This document shows positions 21,312-30,427 of a stretch of DNA of 64,000 nucleotides, one piece after another. The position numbers and the translations under genes were made by a program. The notes beneath the pieces were generated by a model, which was not told where the DNA came from, did no database searches, and saw only the letters and a program-made list of their open reading frames with translations. The stretch is from CAVPMW01 sp963706515 (GTDB lineage: Bacteria; Chloroflexota; Anaerolineae; Anaerolineales; UBA4823): the NCBI GenBank assembly GCA_963706515.1, contig CAVPMW010000017.1, positions 186,001-250,000 of the forward strand. The letters run 5' to 3'. The number at the start of each line of letters is the position of its first letter. The stretch's first letter is position 1.

Positions 21312-22127
21312 ATGCGGTCAGGGCGGTTTATCATCCCGTTATTAATCATTTTCATACTTATGCCAACAAACCTCAGCACTGCTGCCAGCTATGCTGCAAA
21401 CACAGCAGCGCTGCCCTTGGATATCGACGTCAGCCGGGTGACGGGTAGAGCGGTGGTCGGTCACGCGCAGACCTATAATCTCGACTGCGAAGCACGCTCG
21501 GCATCCGACCTGGCGGGGTATTGGGGGGTTCAAATCGATGAGAAAGAGTTCTTGCGCCGGCTTCCCCACTCCGATAACCCTGAAGTCGGCTTTGTGGGAG
21601 ATCCAAATGGAAAGTGGGGGAACATCCCTCCCATGCCGTATGGCGTGCATGCGGGTCCTGTCGCAGCATTGCTGCAAGAGTATGGGCTGCCAGCCCGCGC
21701 AGTGCGCGGCATGGACTGGCACGATATGCAGACCGAAATCGCTGCCGGACGCCCGGTAATTGTCTGGATTATCGGCCAAATGTGGGATGGGCACCGGGTG
21801 CGCTATTTTACTCGCGACGGTCACCTGGCGAAAGTGGCAAACTACGAACACACCATGATTTTGGTAGGATACAACCGCAGGAGTGTGGAGGCTGTGGATG
21901 CGTTTACCGGACGAAAAGAGCGCTTCAAACTGGCGGATTTCCTGCATTCATGGGCGGTATTGGGCAACATGGCGGTAGTATTGAAGCCGGAGGCGCCTGT
22001 CCCTGCACCTACACCGACTCCGCAGCCGAATGTTCCACACCGTCCTGTGCCGAAGTATCCTATCAATCTGGCCAACCGACCCCATAAAATCTACCTGACC
22101 ACTATCATGCAGGGGGCAGCACCTTAG
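21312..22127 (+). CDS. Secreted C39-like cysteine peptidase
   Basis: A 271-residue protein with an N-terminal signal segment (FIIPLLIIFILMP). The catalytic Cys is in YNLDCEARSA near residue 59, the catalytic His in YEHTMILVGYN, and an Asp follows in VEAVDAFTG. This is the Peptidase_C39_2 pattern of secreted papain-fold enzymes that are not fused to ABC transporters. A Pro/Thr linker (PVPAPTPTPQPNVP) leads to the C-terminal tail HKIYLTTIMQGAAP, which resembles a terminal YLP-type tail also seen at 53835. Substrate unknown. Confidence 0.82.
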   Translation: MRSGRFIIPLLIIFILMPTNLSTAASYAANTAALPLDIDVSRVTGRAVVGHAQTYNLDCEARSASDLAGYWGVQIDEKEFLRRLPHSDNPEVGFVGDPNGKWGNIPPMPYGVHAGPVAALLQEYGLPARAVRGMDWHDMQTEIAAGRPVIVWIIGQMWDGHRVRYFTRDGHLAKVANYEHTMILVGYNRRSVEAVDAFTGRKERFKLADFLHSWAVLGNMAVVLKPEAPVPAPTPTPQPNVPHRPVPKYPINLANRPHKIYLTTIMQGAAP

Positions 22128-22140
22128 GGAAAAATTCAAA

Positions 22141-22188
22141 AAATAAAAGATGGAGTGCGGGTATTCTCCCGCACTCCATCTTTTATTT
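22141..22188. terminator. Strong bidirectional terminator
   Basis: A perfect 21-bp inverted repeat (22141-22161 and 22168-22188) with a 6-nt loop. The A-rich and T-rich ends serve both of the convergent genes that flank it. Confidence 0.9.
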
Positions 22189-22201
22189 AGACTATTGCAA
22201 T

Positions 22202-23254
22202 CTATTCGGGGCTGGCTGGCTCATCCGGAGCTGGAGGCGTCTGCTCTGCTTCAACCACCTCGGTTGGAGGGGCAGCCTGAGATTTTCTGCGGCTGGACCT
22301 GCGGCGGAGCAGGACGATCAGGATCCAGATGGGTATGACGAAGATCACGAAGAGCACGATCAAAACTGGCAGGAAGAACACCACCAGCCAGATAACCAGG
22401 CTCGCAACTCCCTTGAGTACATTGATGAGCGCCTGGACGGCATTCTTCACCACGCCCACCGGCTGCCAGCCGCCGATTGTAAGCGGCTGAACGGCTGCAT
22501 TCGCCAACAGCGTCGTCTGGATGGATGAGAGTGCAGCAGATTGTTCGTAATATTTTATCTGCCCTTTGATCACCTCGATCTGTTCGCGTACCTGGGTGAG
22601 CTGGCTGTAGACCGAGAGCACATCTTCTGTCCTGTTCGCGTCTTTCATAATCTCAGTGAGCTGGGCTTCGGCGGCTTCCAGGTTGCGCAGGCGGGACTGC
22701 AGGTCGGTGTATTCGCTGGTCACATCCTGGCTGGTTATGTTTTTACTGAGGGGCGCTTTGAAGCTCTCTTTCTCGATCTTTGCCAGGGCTTCGGTAAACC
22801 TCTCAACCGGAACGCGGACGGTAATCTCACCCTGCGGGACCTCCACGTCACCTTGTGCGACGGTCTTGAACAGGTTGGCTGTGACTACATATCCGCCCAA
22901 TTCGTCCGCCAGGCGGCTGATCTCATCCATGGCAGTCGCCGGGTCATCGACGACCAGGCTCAAGGTGCCGTTCTTAATTACCAGCCGCTCGATCGCCTGG
23001 GATTGGGGTTGGTTGGCAGACTGGTAAGCGTTGGAATCTGCAGCAAATTCACCTGGAGCGGGCTGTTGATTAGGGGGAAGAGCTCCCACGGCGGGCTGTT
23101 CTGCACGCTTCACCCCCTCTGTCGACAAAGTTGGTGCGGCGGCTGCGCAGCCAGTCATTAAAAAAACAAAGATGAGGAATAGAACCGGGATAGCATACCG
23201 GCTTTTTTGGCGCTTCGTTCTAAAACCGGATTGGCTGTGCTGCAGTGTAGTCAT
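22202..23254 (-). CDS. DUF4349 lipoprotein
   Basis: A 350-residue lipoprotein. The signal peptide ends in LMTGC (lipobox). A DUF4349 domain follows (LVIKNGTLSLVVDDPATAMDEI, ADELGGYVV, GEITVRVPVERFTEALAKI), then a coiled coil (LRNLEAAEAQLTEIM), a C-terminal membrane helix and a basic cytoplasmic tail (RRRSSRRKS). I placed the start at 23254, not at an in-frame codon 92 residues upstream, because AGGAGG stands 6 nt before it and the lipoprotein signal begins there. Function of the family is unknown. Confidence 0.88.
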   Translation of the reverse strand: MTTLQHSQSGFRTKRQKSRYAIPVLFLIFVFLMTGCAAAAPTLSTEGVKRAEQPAVGALPPNQQPAPGEFAADSNAYQSANQPQSQAIERLVIKNGTLSLVVDDPATAMDEISRLADELGGYVVTANLFKTVAQGDVEVPQGEITVRVPVERFTEALAKIEKESFKAPLSKNITSQDVTSEYTDLQSRLRNLEAAEAQLTEIMKDANRTEDVLSVYSQLTQVREQIEVIKGQIKYYEQSAALSSIQTTLLANAAVQPLTIGGWQPVGVVKNAVQALINVLKGVASLVIWLVVFFLPVLIVLFVIFVIPIWILIVLLRRRSSRRKSQAAPPTEVVEAEQTPPAPDEPASPE

Positions 23255-23360
23255 AGAGTCCTCCTGAGGAATTTGATCTGCCTCAAAGACGGCTGACTGG
23301 TAATATTTGTTCCCTGGAAAATCTGCTGATCTCGAACCCCCCGGACGATCATGGCGGTTC

Positions 23361-24089
23361 TTACCAGCCGCCTGCCAAGCGGGCGATATGCCGGTCAGGA
23401 AGACCTGCCTCCTGCATGCGCGCCTGGACTGCGCTGACATCGTAGTCTGCCCTTTGGAATTGGATGGTGTGCGTTTCGGTGTCGTACGTGCTGTAAGCTG
23501 CGCGCGGATCGCGGTCGCGCGGCTGCCCAACCGACCCCGGGTTGATGATCATGCGCGGATTCAACGTCAGGCTGCTGTTGGATTCCGGCACCATCAGGCG
23601 CGCCAGAGAGTTGCCATTCTGCAGGAAATATGTGACCGGCAGGTGAGTATGCCCAACGAGACAATAATCTGTATCGAAGTGACTGAAACTATGGGTGGCT
23701 GTCCGGTTATCCAGCAGGTATTCCCATACCGGGTGGCGCGGACTGCCATGCGCCAGGGTAATATCGCCTACAAATACCTTATCGGGGAGAGAATCTAAAA
23801 ACGCCTGGCTGCTGCCGGTGAGCTCGTTTTGGGTCCACTCGATGGCCGCGCGGGCCTCGGGATTAAAGTTGTCGGTATCGATGCGTCCCAGCACCGCCGC
23901 ATCATGGTTCCCTAAAATGCAGACCAGCCCTGAAAGCTGGCGAATGCGTTGGATGCATGCGTTGGGATCAGGGCCGTAACCGACCAGATCTCCCAGGCAC
24001 CAGACTGCCTCGTACTCCCCGGCAGCCGCGAGGACAGCCTCCAGAGCGGTAAGGTTGGCATGAATATCGGAAATGATCAATACACGCAT
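23361..24089 (-). CDS. Metallophosphoesterase (YfcE/MJ0936-like)
   Basis: A 242-residue calcineurin-fold phosphoesterase. All five metal-binding blocks are visible: SDIHANL, GDLVGYGPDP, GNHDAAV, LAHGSP and GHTHLPV. Family members hydrolyse phosphodiesters, but the natural substrate is rarely known. A TATAAT box on the minus strand at 24154-24159 would give a leader of about 58 nt. Confidence 0.9.
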   Translation of the reverse strand: MRVLIISDIHANLTALEAVLAAAGEYEAVWCLGDLVGYGPDPNACIQRIRQLSGLVCILGNHDAAVLGRIDTDNFNPEARAAIEWTQNELTGSSQAFLDSLPDKVFVGDITLAHGSPRHPVWEYLLDNRTATHSFSHFDTDYCLVGHTHLPVTYFLQNGNSLARLMVPESNSSLTLNPRMIINPGSVGQPRDRDPRAAYSTYDTETHTIQFQRADYDVSAVQARMQEAGLPDRHIARLAGGW

Positions 24090-24225
24090 GGGAGTGGGAT
24101 TGGTTGTTGTGGAGGTAAGTTTTGTCCCCGGCTCATTTCTGTGGCGTCTGGTAATTATACTACGATGGCAAAATGTTTATAAAATAGTAAAGTGATTTTC
24201 GTCCATGGATTTCCCCAGAAATAAC

Positions 24226-24947
24226 CTAATCCCAGACTTGATAGAGGCTCAGCCGGCCTCCCTCGCCATCGGAGTAAAAACTCTCATTTACGCAGAATCC
24301 GGAAACATCTGCCAGGTCCTGGAGCTCAGCAAGGCTGAAATGGTGAACGTAGCGGAACCCTAAACCGCCTTGCCGCCAGTCCAGCAGGTAGTCGTTTTCA
24401 TCTACATCCCCAGATTCCAGGCTAATGGTTTCCCAGGGGAGGATGCGCTTTTTCAGCCGCTCGCTGTTCAGGAACTGCCACTCGGAGTGATAGAAGCGAC
24501 CACCGGGGGACGAGCAGCTTGCGCACAGCCTGCATCACCTGGCGGCGGAGGGAGGTCCCAGGCAGATGGTGCAAGACGTGCAAAAGCCAGGATTACATCA
24601 AACGTGCTGCCCACCAGATACAATTCCCAATCGGGAAGGGATAGATCCACCTCGCTAAAAGTCACCTGAAAACCCGCATCTGCAGAGGAACGGCGCGCCT
24701 CTTCCAACAGGGCTGGGCTGAAATCCAACCCGAGGTATGTGCCTCGCTGCCCGCGACTTGCTAATGCACGCGCCAGACCGCCATTGCCGCAGCCAAGGTC
24801 CAGGATATTCGCTGTTCGCGCAATCGCCTCCAGGGTATGCTTCACGCCCGGTTGGAGGCGCTGGCGCGTGGCGGAAAATTGGAGGGCAAAGGTCTGGTAA
24901 AATTGACGGTTGAGCTCAAGCAGCTTTTTTACTGTTTGCGGATCCAC
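24226..24947 (-). CDS. Class I SAM-dependent methyltransferase (frameshifted)
   Basis: A Rossmann-fold methyltransferase with SAM loop ILDLGCGNGGLARAL, acidic residue in YLGLDFSPALLEEAR, and post-loops FDVILAFAVLHHLPG and LVPGGRFYHSEW. Two one-base insertions (near 24580 and in a C5 run near 24512) split the frame; correcting both gives about 239 residues ending LYQVWD at 24226. I chose the GTG at 24947 because a TATAAT box ends 6 nt upstream and the open frame further upstream has no methyltransferase features. The acceptor is unknown. Confidence 0.82.
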
Positions 24948-24953
24948 GTTACA

Positions 24954-24959
24954 ATTATA
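24954..24959 (-). promoter_or_regulatory. -10 box of methyltransferase gene, probably leaderless
   Basis: TATAAT on the minus strand, 6 nt before the GTG at 24947. The divergent elp3 gene begins at 24975. Confidence 0.5.
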
Positions 24960-24974
24960 CAGGTAGGAACCAGG

Positions 24975-26576
24975 ATGTGTGCCCACAGTGACCAGGCGTG
25001 GCTGGAAGCCCGCCGATATACTCCCGAAAAAATAAAATTTGCCCGCCTGATCCTCGCCGAAGTCCGCGCGGGAGCTCCGGTGGCGGATGCCGTCCGCCAC
25101 AACCCACTACCCGAGGGCGGCTACGTCGCTAAAAATGCGCTGGTGTACGTCTACCACCAGCTTGTTGAGAGCGGCGAGTGGCCAGCGGATCCCGACCTTT
25201 TGCCGCGCATTCGTATGAAACCGGTGCGCACGCTCTCCGGGGTCACTACTGTCACCGTCTTGACGAAACCCTATCCCTGCCCGGGGAAATGTATATTTTG
25301 TCCGACAGACGTGCGCATGCCGAAGAGCTACCTGCCGGATGAGCCAGGCGCCCGCCGGGCTGTTCAGTATGATTTCGATCCCTACGACCAGGTCGCCGGA
25401 CGGCTGGAGGCGTTACACGCCGTTGGTCACCCCACCGACAAAATTGAGCTGCTGATCCTGGGTGGCACGTGGTCTGCTTACCGCCGGGATTACCAGGAAT
25501 GGTTCGTCTTGCGCTGTTTCGATGCCCTGAACTCATCTGCCTCTACACGGCTGGATCTTGCACAATCACTGAATGAGTCCGGGGAACACCGCAATGTTGG
25601 TCTGGTGATCGAAACCCGGCCCGATCATATCGACCGCGAGGAGGTTGCCTGGCTGCGCTACCTGGGAGTGACAAAAGTTCAGCTCGGGGCGCAAAGCCTG
25701 GACGATCACATCCTGGAGCTCAATCAGCGCGGCCATACGGTAGATCAAACGCGCCGGGCAGTCGCACTGCTCCGGGCTGGAGGCTTCAAGATCGTCCTGC
25801 ACTGGATGCCGAACTTGCTGGGCGCCACCCCCGAATCGGACCGTGAAGATTTTACTCGCCTGTGGGATGATTTCTGCCCGGATGAGATCAAAATCTACCC
25901 GAACCAGCTGCTCGCCAACGCCGAGCTTTACGAATACTGGCTGCGCGGGGAGTACCACCCGTACACGACAGCACAGCTGATCGATCTCATCGCCGACGTG
26001 AAACCGGCGATCCCGCGCTACTGCCGGGTGAACCGGGTTATCCGAGACATCCCCTCGACGAATGTGGTCGAAGGGAATAAGCGCACCAGCCTGCGCCAGG
26101 ACGTCCAGGATGAGCTGAGACGGCGGGGGACTCAATGCCAGTGCATCCGCTGCCGGGAAGTTCGCAGCCAAACCGTTGCATTGGGCAAGCTGGTCCCCGA
26201 AGACCTGGTCTACTGCGTTGGAGGATCAGAAGAACACTTCCTTTCATTTAATACATCCAACGATAGACTTGCTGGTTTTCTCCGCCTCTCCCTACCCGGC
26301 GGCGACTCAGTGAACAGCGGTCTGACCGATCTGGAGGGGGCTGCAATCATCCGCGAGGTGCATGTATACGGGCAGTCGCTGCCGTTCGGCGCTGAAAATA
26401 CCGGCGCTGCGCAGCATATCGGCCTGGGAACGCGATTGATCGAGTGGGCAGAGCAGCTTGCACGGGCGGGTAGCTACCGGCGACTGGCAGTCATCTCGGC
26501 AGTCGGTACGCGCAGATATTATCTGCAGAGGGGGTTCCAGAGGGGGGATTTATACCTGGTTAAAGATTTGGAATAA
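24975..26576 (+). CDS. elp3: Elp3-family radical SAM/acetyltransferase (tRNA wobble uridine modification)
   Basis: A 533-residue Elp3 homologue. The radical-SAM cluster motif is PYPCPGKCIFCP (about residue 97), followed by GGTWSAYRRDYQEWF, IETRPDHID and LGAQSLDDHILELNQRGH. Zinc-binding cysteines are in CQCIRCREV. The C-terminal GNAT domain has REVHVYGQSLPFG and HIGLGTRLIEWAE. In eukaryotes Elp3 makes cm5U34 from acetyl-CoA. Single-protein bacterial Elp3 is known from Dehalococcoides, also Chloroflexota. I chose the ATG at 24975 because earlier in-frame codons lie inside the divergent methyltransferase gene. Confidence 0.92.
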   Translation: MCAHSDQAWLEARRYTPEKIKFARLILAEVRAGAPVADAVRHNPLPEGGYVAKNALVYVYHQLVESGEWPADPDLLPRIRMKPVRTLSGVTTVTVLTKPYPCPGKCIFCPTDVRMPKSYLPDEPGARRAVQYDFDPYDQVAGRLEALHAVGHPTDKIELLILGGTWSAYRRDYQEWFVLRCFDALNSSASTRLDLAQSLNESGEHRNVGLVIETRPDHIDREEVAWLRYLGVTKVQLGAQSLDDHILELNQRGHTVDQTRRAVALLRAGGFKIVLHWMPNLLGATPESDREDFTRLWDDFCPDEIKIYPNQLLANAELYEYWLRGEYHPYTTAQLIDLIADVKPAIPRYCRVNRVIRDIPSTNVVEGNKRTSLRQDVQDELRRRGTQCQCIRCREVRSQTVALGKLVPEDLVYCVGGSEEHFLSFNTSNDRLAGFLRLSLPGGDSVNSGLTDLEGAAIIREVHVYGQSLPFGAENTGAAQHIGLGTRLIEWAEQLARAGSYRRLAVISAVGTRRYYLQRGFQRGDLYLVKDLE

Positions 26577-26838
26577 AGCTGCGTCATTGCTGGCAGCATC
26601 ATTGCTGGCAGCAGATGCTGCACTATGAATAATGCAGCATAAAATTCCAGTTTTTCGCTGATTCAAGCTCAATTAGTGACACTTTGCACGAACCTACAGG
26701 ATATGCGTCCATTGTATTCGCTATTTAATTCTGTCAAAATAGGATAAGTTAATCATCACGCTGCCCTTGGGATTAGCGGGTGGGCAATAATTCTATTTAA
26801 ACCGATAACCACATTAAAAAATGCTAGGAGAAGATGAC
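26577..26838. other. Intergenic region before fhs
   Basis: No gene. It holds a short direct repeat (ATTGCTGGCAGCA, twice near 26586-26612) and a weak hairpin ATGCTGCA/TGCAGCAT (26615-26622 and 26633-26640) that could end elp3 transcription. AGGAG at 26826-26830 is the fhs ribosome site. I see no riboswitch. Confidence 0.5.
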
Positions 26839-28764
26839 ATGTGTGCGACAACTGCATTTCCAGGTCTACGAAAATTTACTCCTGTTAAGGTTGAACGGCG
26901 CTATCCAGTACCGAGCGACATCGAGATCGCGCAGGCGGCGGAGCTGAAGCCGATCGAGCAGGTAGCGGAGGAAGTGGGGCTGCTGGGGGAGGAGATCGAG
27001 CTGCACGGGAGCTACATAGCGAAGGTAAAGCTGAACGTGCTGGAGCGGTTGAAGGAAGTGCCGGACGGGAAGTACATCGATGTGACGGCGATCACGCCGA
27101 CGCCGTTGGGGGAGGGGAAATCGACGACGATGGTGGGGTTGAGCCAGGCGTTGGGGGCGGTGCTGGGGAAGCGGGTGTTCACGTGCATCCGGCAGCCGTC
27201 GCAGGGGCCGACGTTTGGGATCAAGGGGGGAGCGGCAGGGGGTGGGTACAGCCAGGTGGTGCCGATGGAGGACTTCAATTTACACCTGACGGGGGACATC
27301 CATGCGATCACGGCGGCGAACAACCTGTTGGCGGCGGCGATCGATGCGCGCTGGTACCATGAGGGGACGCAGAGCGACGAGAAGCTGTTCGAGGCGCTGT
27401 GTCCGGCGGACAAGGCAGGGGTGCGGAAGTTCACGGGGTCGATGAAGAGGCGGCTGTTGAAGCTGGGGATAGCGAAGGAAGATCCGAATGAATTGACAGC
27501 GGAGGAGCGGAGCCGGTTTGTGCGGCTGAACATCGATCCGGAGGGGATCACGTGGCGGCGGGTGGTGGACACGAACGACCGGTTTCTGCGGGAGATCACG
27601 ATCGGGCAGGGGGCGGAGGAGAAGGGGTACGAGAGGCGGACGGGGTTTGATATAGCGGTGGCGAGCGAGATCATGGCGATCCTGGCGCTGACGGCGGACC
27701 TGGCGGACATGCGGGAGCGGCTGGGGCGGATCGTGATCGGGACGAGCACGGCAGGGGAAGCGATCACGGCGGAGGATTTAGGGGTAGCAGGGGCGATGAC
27801 GGTGCTGATGAAGGAAGCGATCAAGCCGACGTTGATGCAGACGCTGGAAGGGACGCCGGTGTTCGTGCATGCGGGACCGTTTGCGAACATAGCGCACGGG
27901 AACAGCTCGATCATTGCGGACCGGATCGCGTTGAAGCTGGCGGACTACGTGGTGACGGAGAGCGGGTTTGGGGCGGACATCGGGATGGAGAAGTTTTTCG
28001 ACATCAAGTGCCGCTACAGCGGGCTGATCCCGAATGTGGTGGTGATGGTGGCGACGGTGAGGGCATTGAAGATGCACGGGGGAGGGCCGAAGGTGGTGGC
28101 GGGCAAGCCGCTGGACGCAGCCTACACCCAGGAGAACCTGGAGTTATTGAGGGCGGGGTTGGGGAACCTGCGGGTGCACATCCACAATGCGCTGAGGTAT
28201 GGGGTGCCGGTGGTGGTGGCGGTGAACAGCTTTGCGAGCGACACGGCGGGGGAAGTGGAGCTGGTGAGGCAGGCGGCGGTGGAAGCGGGAGCGGAAGATG
28301 CGGTGGTGGCGCGGCACTGGATGGAAGGCGGGGAAGGTGCGCAAGCGCTGGCGGAAGCGGTGGTGAAAGCGGCGGAGAAGCCGAGCAAGTTCCAGTTCCT
28401 GTACCCGCTGGAGATGGGGATCAAGGAGAAGATCGAGACGATCTGCCGGGAGATCTACGGGGCGGACGGGGTGGACTACCTGCCGGAAGCGGAAGCGAAG
28501 ATCGCCTTGTACACGAAGCTGGGGTTTGACAAGCTGCCGATGTGCATGGCGAAGACGCACCTGAGCCTGAGCCACGACCAGGCGCTGAAGGGAGTGCCGA
28601 AGGGGTTCCGGGTGCCGGTGCGAGATATCCGGGCATCGGTGGGGGCAGGGTTCCTGTACCCGCTGCTGGGTACGATGCGCACCATGCCGGGTCTGCCCAC
28701 CCGACCGGTCTTCTACGACGTCGATATCGACCTCGACACCGGACGCGTCATGGGTTTGTTCTAA
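26839..28764 (+). CDS. fhs: Formate--tetrahydrofolate ligase
   Basis: ATP-dependent formation of 10-formyl-tetrahydrofolate from formate, the methyl-branch step of the Wood-Ljungdahl pathway and C1 metabolism. The P-loop is TPTPLGEGKSTTMVGL (about residue 85). CIRQPSQGPTFGIKGGAAGG, HAITAANNLLAAAID, FANIAHGNSSIIAD and TESGFGADIGMEKF are all family blocks. Its 641 residues exceed the typical ~555 partly through an N-terminal extension. I chose the ATG at 26839 over 26821 because AGGAG sits 8 nt before it. Codons from about 26930 to 28665 end overwhelmingly in G (GGG, GCG, ACG, GTG), unlike both ends of the gene and its neighbours. Confidence 0.96.
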   Translation: MCATTAFPGLRKFTPVKVERRYPVPSDIEIAQAAELKPIEQVAEEVGLLGEEIELHGSYIAKVKLNVLERLKEVPDGKYIDVTAITPTPLGEGKSTTMVGLSQALGAVLGKRVFTCIRQPSQGPTFGIKGGAAGGGYSQVVPMEDFNLHLTGDIHAITAANNLLAAAIDARWYHEGTQSDEKLFEALCPADKAGVRKFTGSMKRRLLKLGIAKEDPNELTAEERSRFVRLNIDPEGITWRRVVDTNDRFLREITIGQGAEEKGYERRTGFDIAVASEIMAILALTADLADMRERLGRIVIGTSTAGEAITAEDLGVAGAMTVLMKEAIKPTLMQTLEGTPVFVHAGPFANIAHGNSSIIADRIALKLADYVVTESGFGADIGMEKFFDIKCRYSGLIPNVVVMVATVRALKMHGGGPKVVAGKPLDAAYTQENLELLRAGLGNLRVHIHNALRYGVPVVVAVNSFASDTAGEVELVRQAAVEAGAEDAVVARHWMEGGEGAQALAEAVVKAAEKPSKFQFLYPLEMGIKEKIETICREIYGADGVDYLPEAEAKIALYTKLGFDKLPMCMAKTHLSLSHDQALKGVPKGFRVPVRDIRASVGAGFLYPLLGTMRTMPGLPTRPVFYDVDIDLDTGRVMGLF

Positions 28765-28800
28765 AAACCTTAGAATTTACGCAGTCCTATAAGGGATTCT

Positions 28801-28850
28801 GAAGATCAGGCTGCCGGGAGCACCTACCCGGCAGCCTGTCTTCTGACTTT
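28801..28850. terminator. Hairpin terminator between fhs and tilS
   Basis: CAGGCTGCCGGG (28807-28818) pairs with CCCGGCAGCCTG (28827-28838). The stem extends outward with one bulge and is followed by TTTATTTTT. It serves convergent fhs and tilS. Confidence 0.85.
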
Positions 28851-28854
28851 ATTT

Positions 28855-30307
28855 TTAATCAGGTGAGTTCGAAATACGCAGATGGAGAATATTCTGCGTC
28901 TGGTCTGTCAGGCGAGCCGAATGAGCTATGGTCAAACCCGGAATCCATACTATTTTTTCTGCAGATACCACCAGGGGCCAGAGCGAACGCGCCCTGCGCG
29001 GGATCTTGCGATTGATCATCAGATCGGAGATGAGTGCAGAGCCATCCTGCATGCCGAGCGGTTGGATGCGCTCTCCGGGGCAGCGGGCGCGCAGGTACAG
29101 GGGGGTAGAGATCCGCTCCGCGTCCAGCCAGGCCTGGTAGCGGTCGGTATTTTGGCTGGCTAACGCGACGATCTCGCTGGTTGCTTCGCCGACCTCGACT
29201 GAGAGGCGCCAGCCCCCGGGTAAGGTAATTGCACCGGGGACAGCCAGCAAATATTCGGCATCCCGTGAGGCTAGTTGAGGCCAGTCTGCGGCAGGCAGCG
29301 TGGCGTTCCAGTCTGCCAGCCAGAAACTGCTCTCTTCGATAATCAGGCAGAGACCACCAGACAAATCAACCGGTGAAGATCTCTGGTTGGGGTTTTCCGG
29401 CGAGCCAATATATTCCAATGCCAGTTCGATAGCCCGAAAATTGGCCGCGTGGGCATCTCGTCTCAGGCTATTGAACCCTTTATGCAAGATCATGCGTTGG
29501 AGGGCGACTGGAAGAGGTCTGAAAGCAGCCAGGTCGAACATAATGTAATCCGGACGTTGGGTTTGACAGCAAGCCTGCCAGGCAGGCTCACCAAGCTGCT
29601 CAAGCAGCTCCTGCTCAGCACGGCTGATTTCGGCTGTCTGCCACAGCACTTGCCTGGCATTGGGATTGAAGGTGGTCAAATAGGGGAGCAATTCGTGGCG
29701 GATGCGGTTGCGGTAAAACTGCCGGTCCTGGTTGGTCTGATCCATCACGGCATCCAGCGCGTGTTCGCGATCGTACGCCAAAATTTCCTCTCGCCAGGTG
29801 GAGAGCAGTGGGCGGATGCAGCGGGATGTGGTCATTCCAGGGGTTTGGCAGGAGGCGATAGGACATCCCGCCCAACCCGGCTGATCCACTCCCTTGGAGC
29901 AGGTGCATCAGCAGGGTTTCTACCTGGTCATCGGCAGTGTGACCGACTGCGACTGCCTGAAATCCATGCTGCTCCGCAATCTTAAACAGGTGTGTGTAGC
30001 GAACAATTCGTGCGGCAGTTTCGATCGATTCTCCGCGTTTTTCAGCGAAGCTGTGGACGTCTTCTGTCGCAAGAAAAAATTGGACGCCATATTGACCTGC
30101 GGTTTCTTGCACGAGTTGGGCATCCTGAGCAGAATCGGGGCGGAGCTGGTGGTCCACGTGGGCGACGGAAACCAGGTATCCTAGCCGCACCAGGATGTCC
30201 AGCAGGCAGAGGCTGTCTGGTCCCCCAGAGACGCCAACCAAAATTGCGGAACCTTTGCCAAGACCACATTCCTGTTGTAAAATAAATTGCACCCGGTTGG
30301 CAAGCAT
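28855..30307 (-). CDS. tilS: tRNA(Ile)-lysidine synthase (frameshifted)
   Basis: Converts C34 of the CAU tRNA-Ile to lysidine, an essential function. The N-terminal PP-loop is VGVSGGPDSLCLLDIL, followed by AHVDHQLRPDSAQDAQLV and AVGHTADDQVETLLM. The C-terminal part has RNRIRHELLPYL, PGERIQPLGM and IPRRARSLWPLV. One extra base near 29830 separates the two parts; corrected length is about 483 residues. Since the enzyme is normally essential, the break is more likely an assembly error than a real mutation. A TATAAT box at 30315-30320 lies 7 nt before the ATG. Confidence 0.92.
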
Positions 30308-30314
30308 GGCTTTG

Positions 30315-30320
30315 ATTATA
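30315..30320 (-). promoter_or_regulatory. -10 box of tilS, probably leaderless
   Basis: TATAAT on the minus strand, 7 nt before the tilS ATG. No Shine-Dalgarno sequence intervenes. Confidence 0.5.
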
Positions 30321-30427
30321 GTCTGTTTCCCTTGACTCTTGCCTATGGGGGGTGTTTATGCTAGACTGAGAAAGCGGCAAGCACTCTAAAGGTGCACGCC
30401 AGCCGAGCAGGCGCTCAAGGAGAATAT

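Noticed and set aside
22202..23530. A longer DUF4349 protein starting at 23530.
   Set aside because: The extra 92 residues have no family similarity, whereas the ATG at 23254 has AGGAGG and begins a lipoprotein signal.
27012..28802. Several long reading frames on both strands inside fhs (for example a 300-codon minus-strand frame).
   Set aside because: They are by-products of the extreme G-ending codon usage of fhs. They have low-complexity translations and no ribosome sites.
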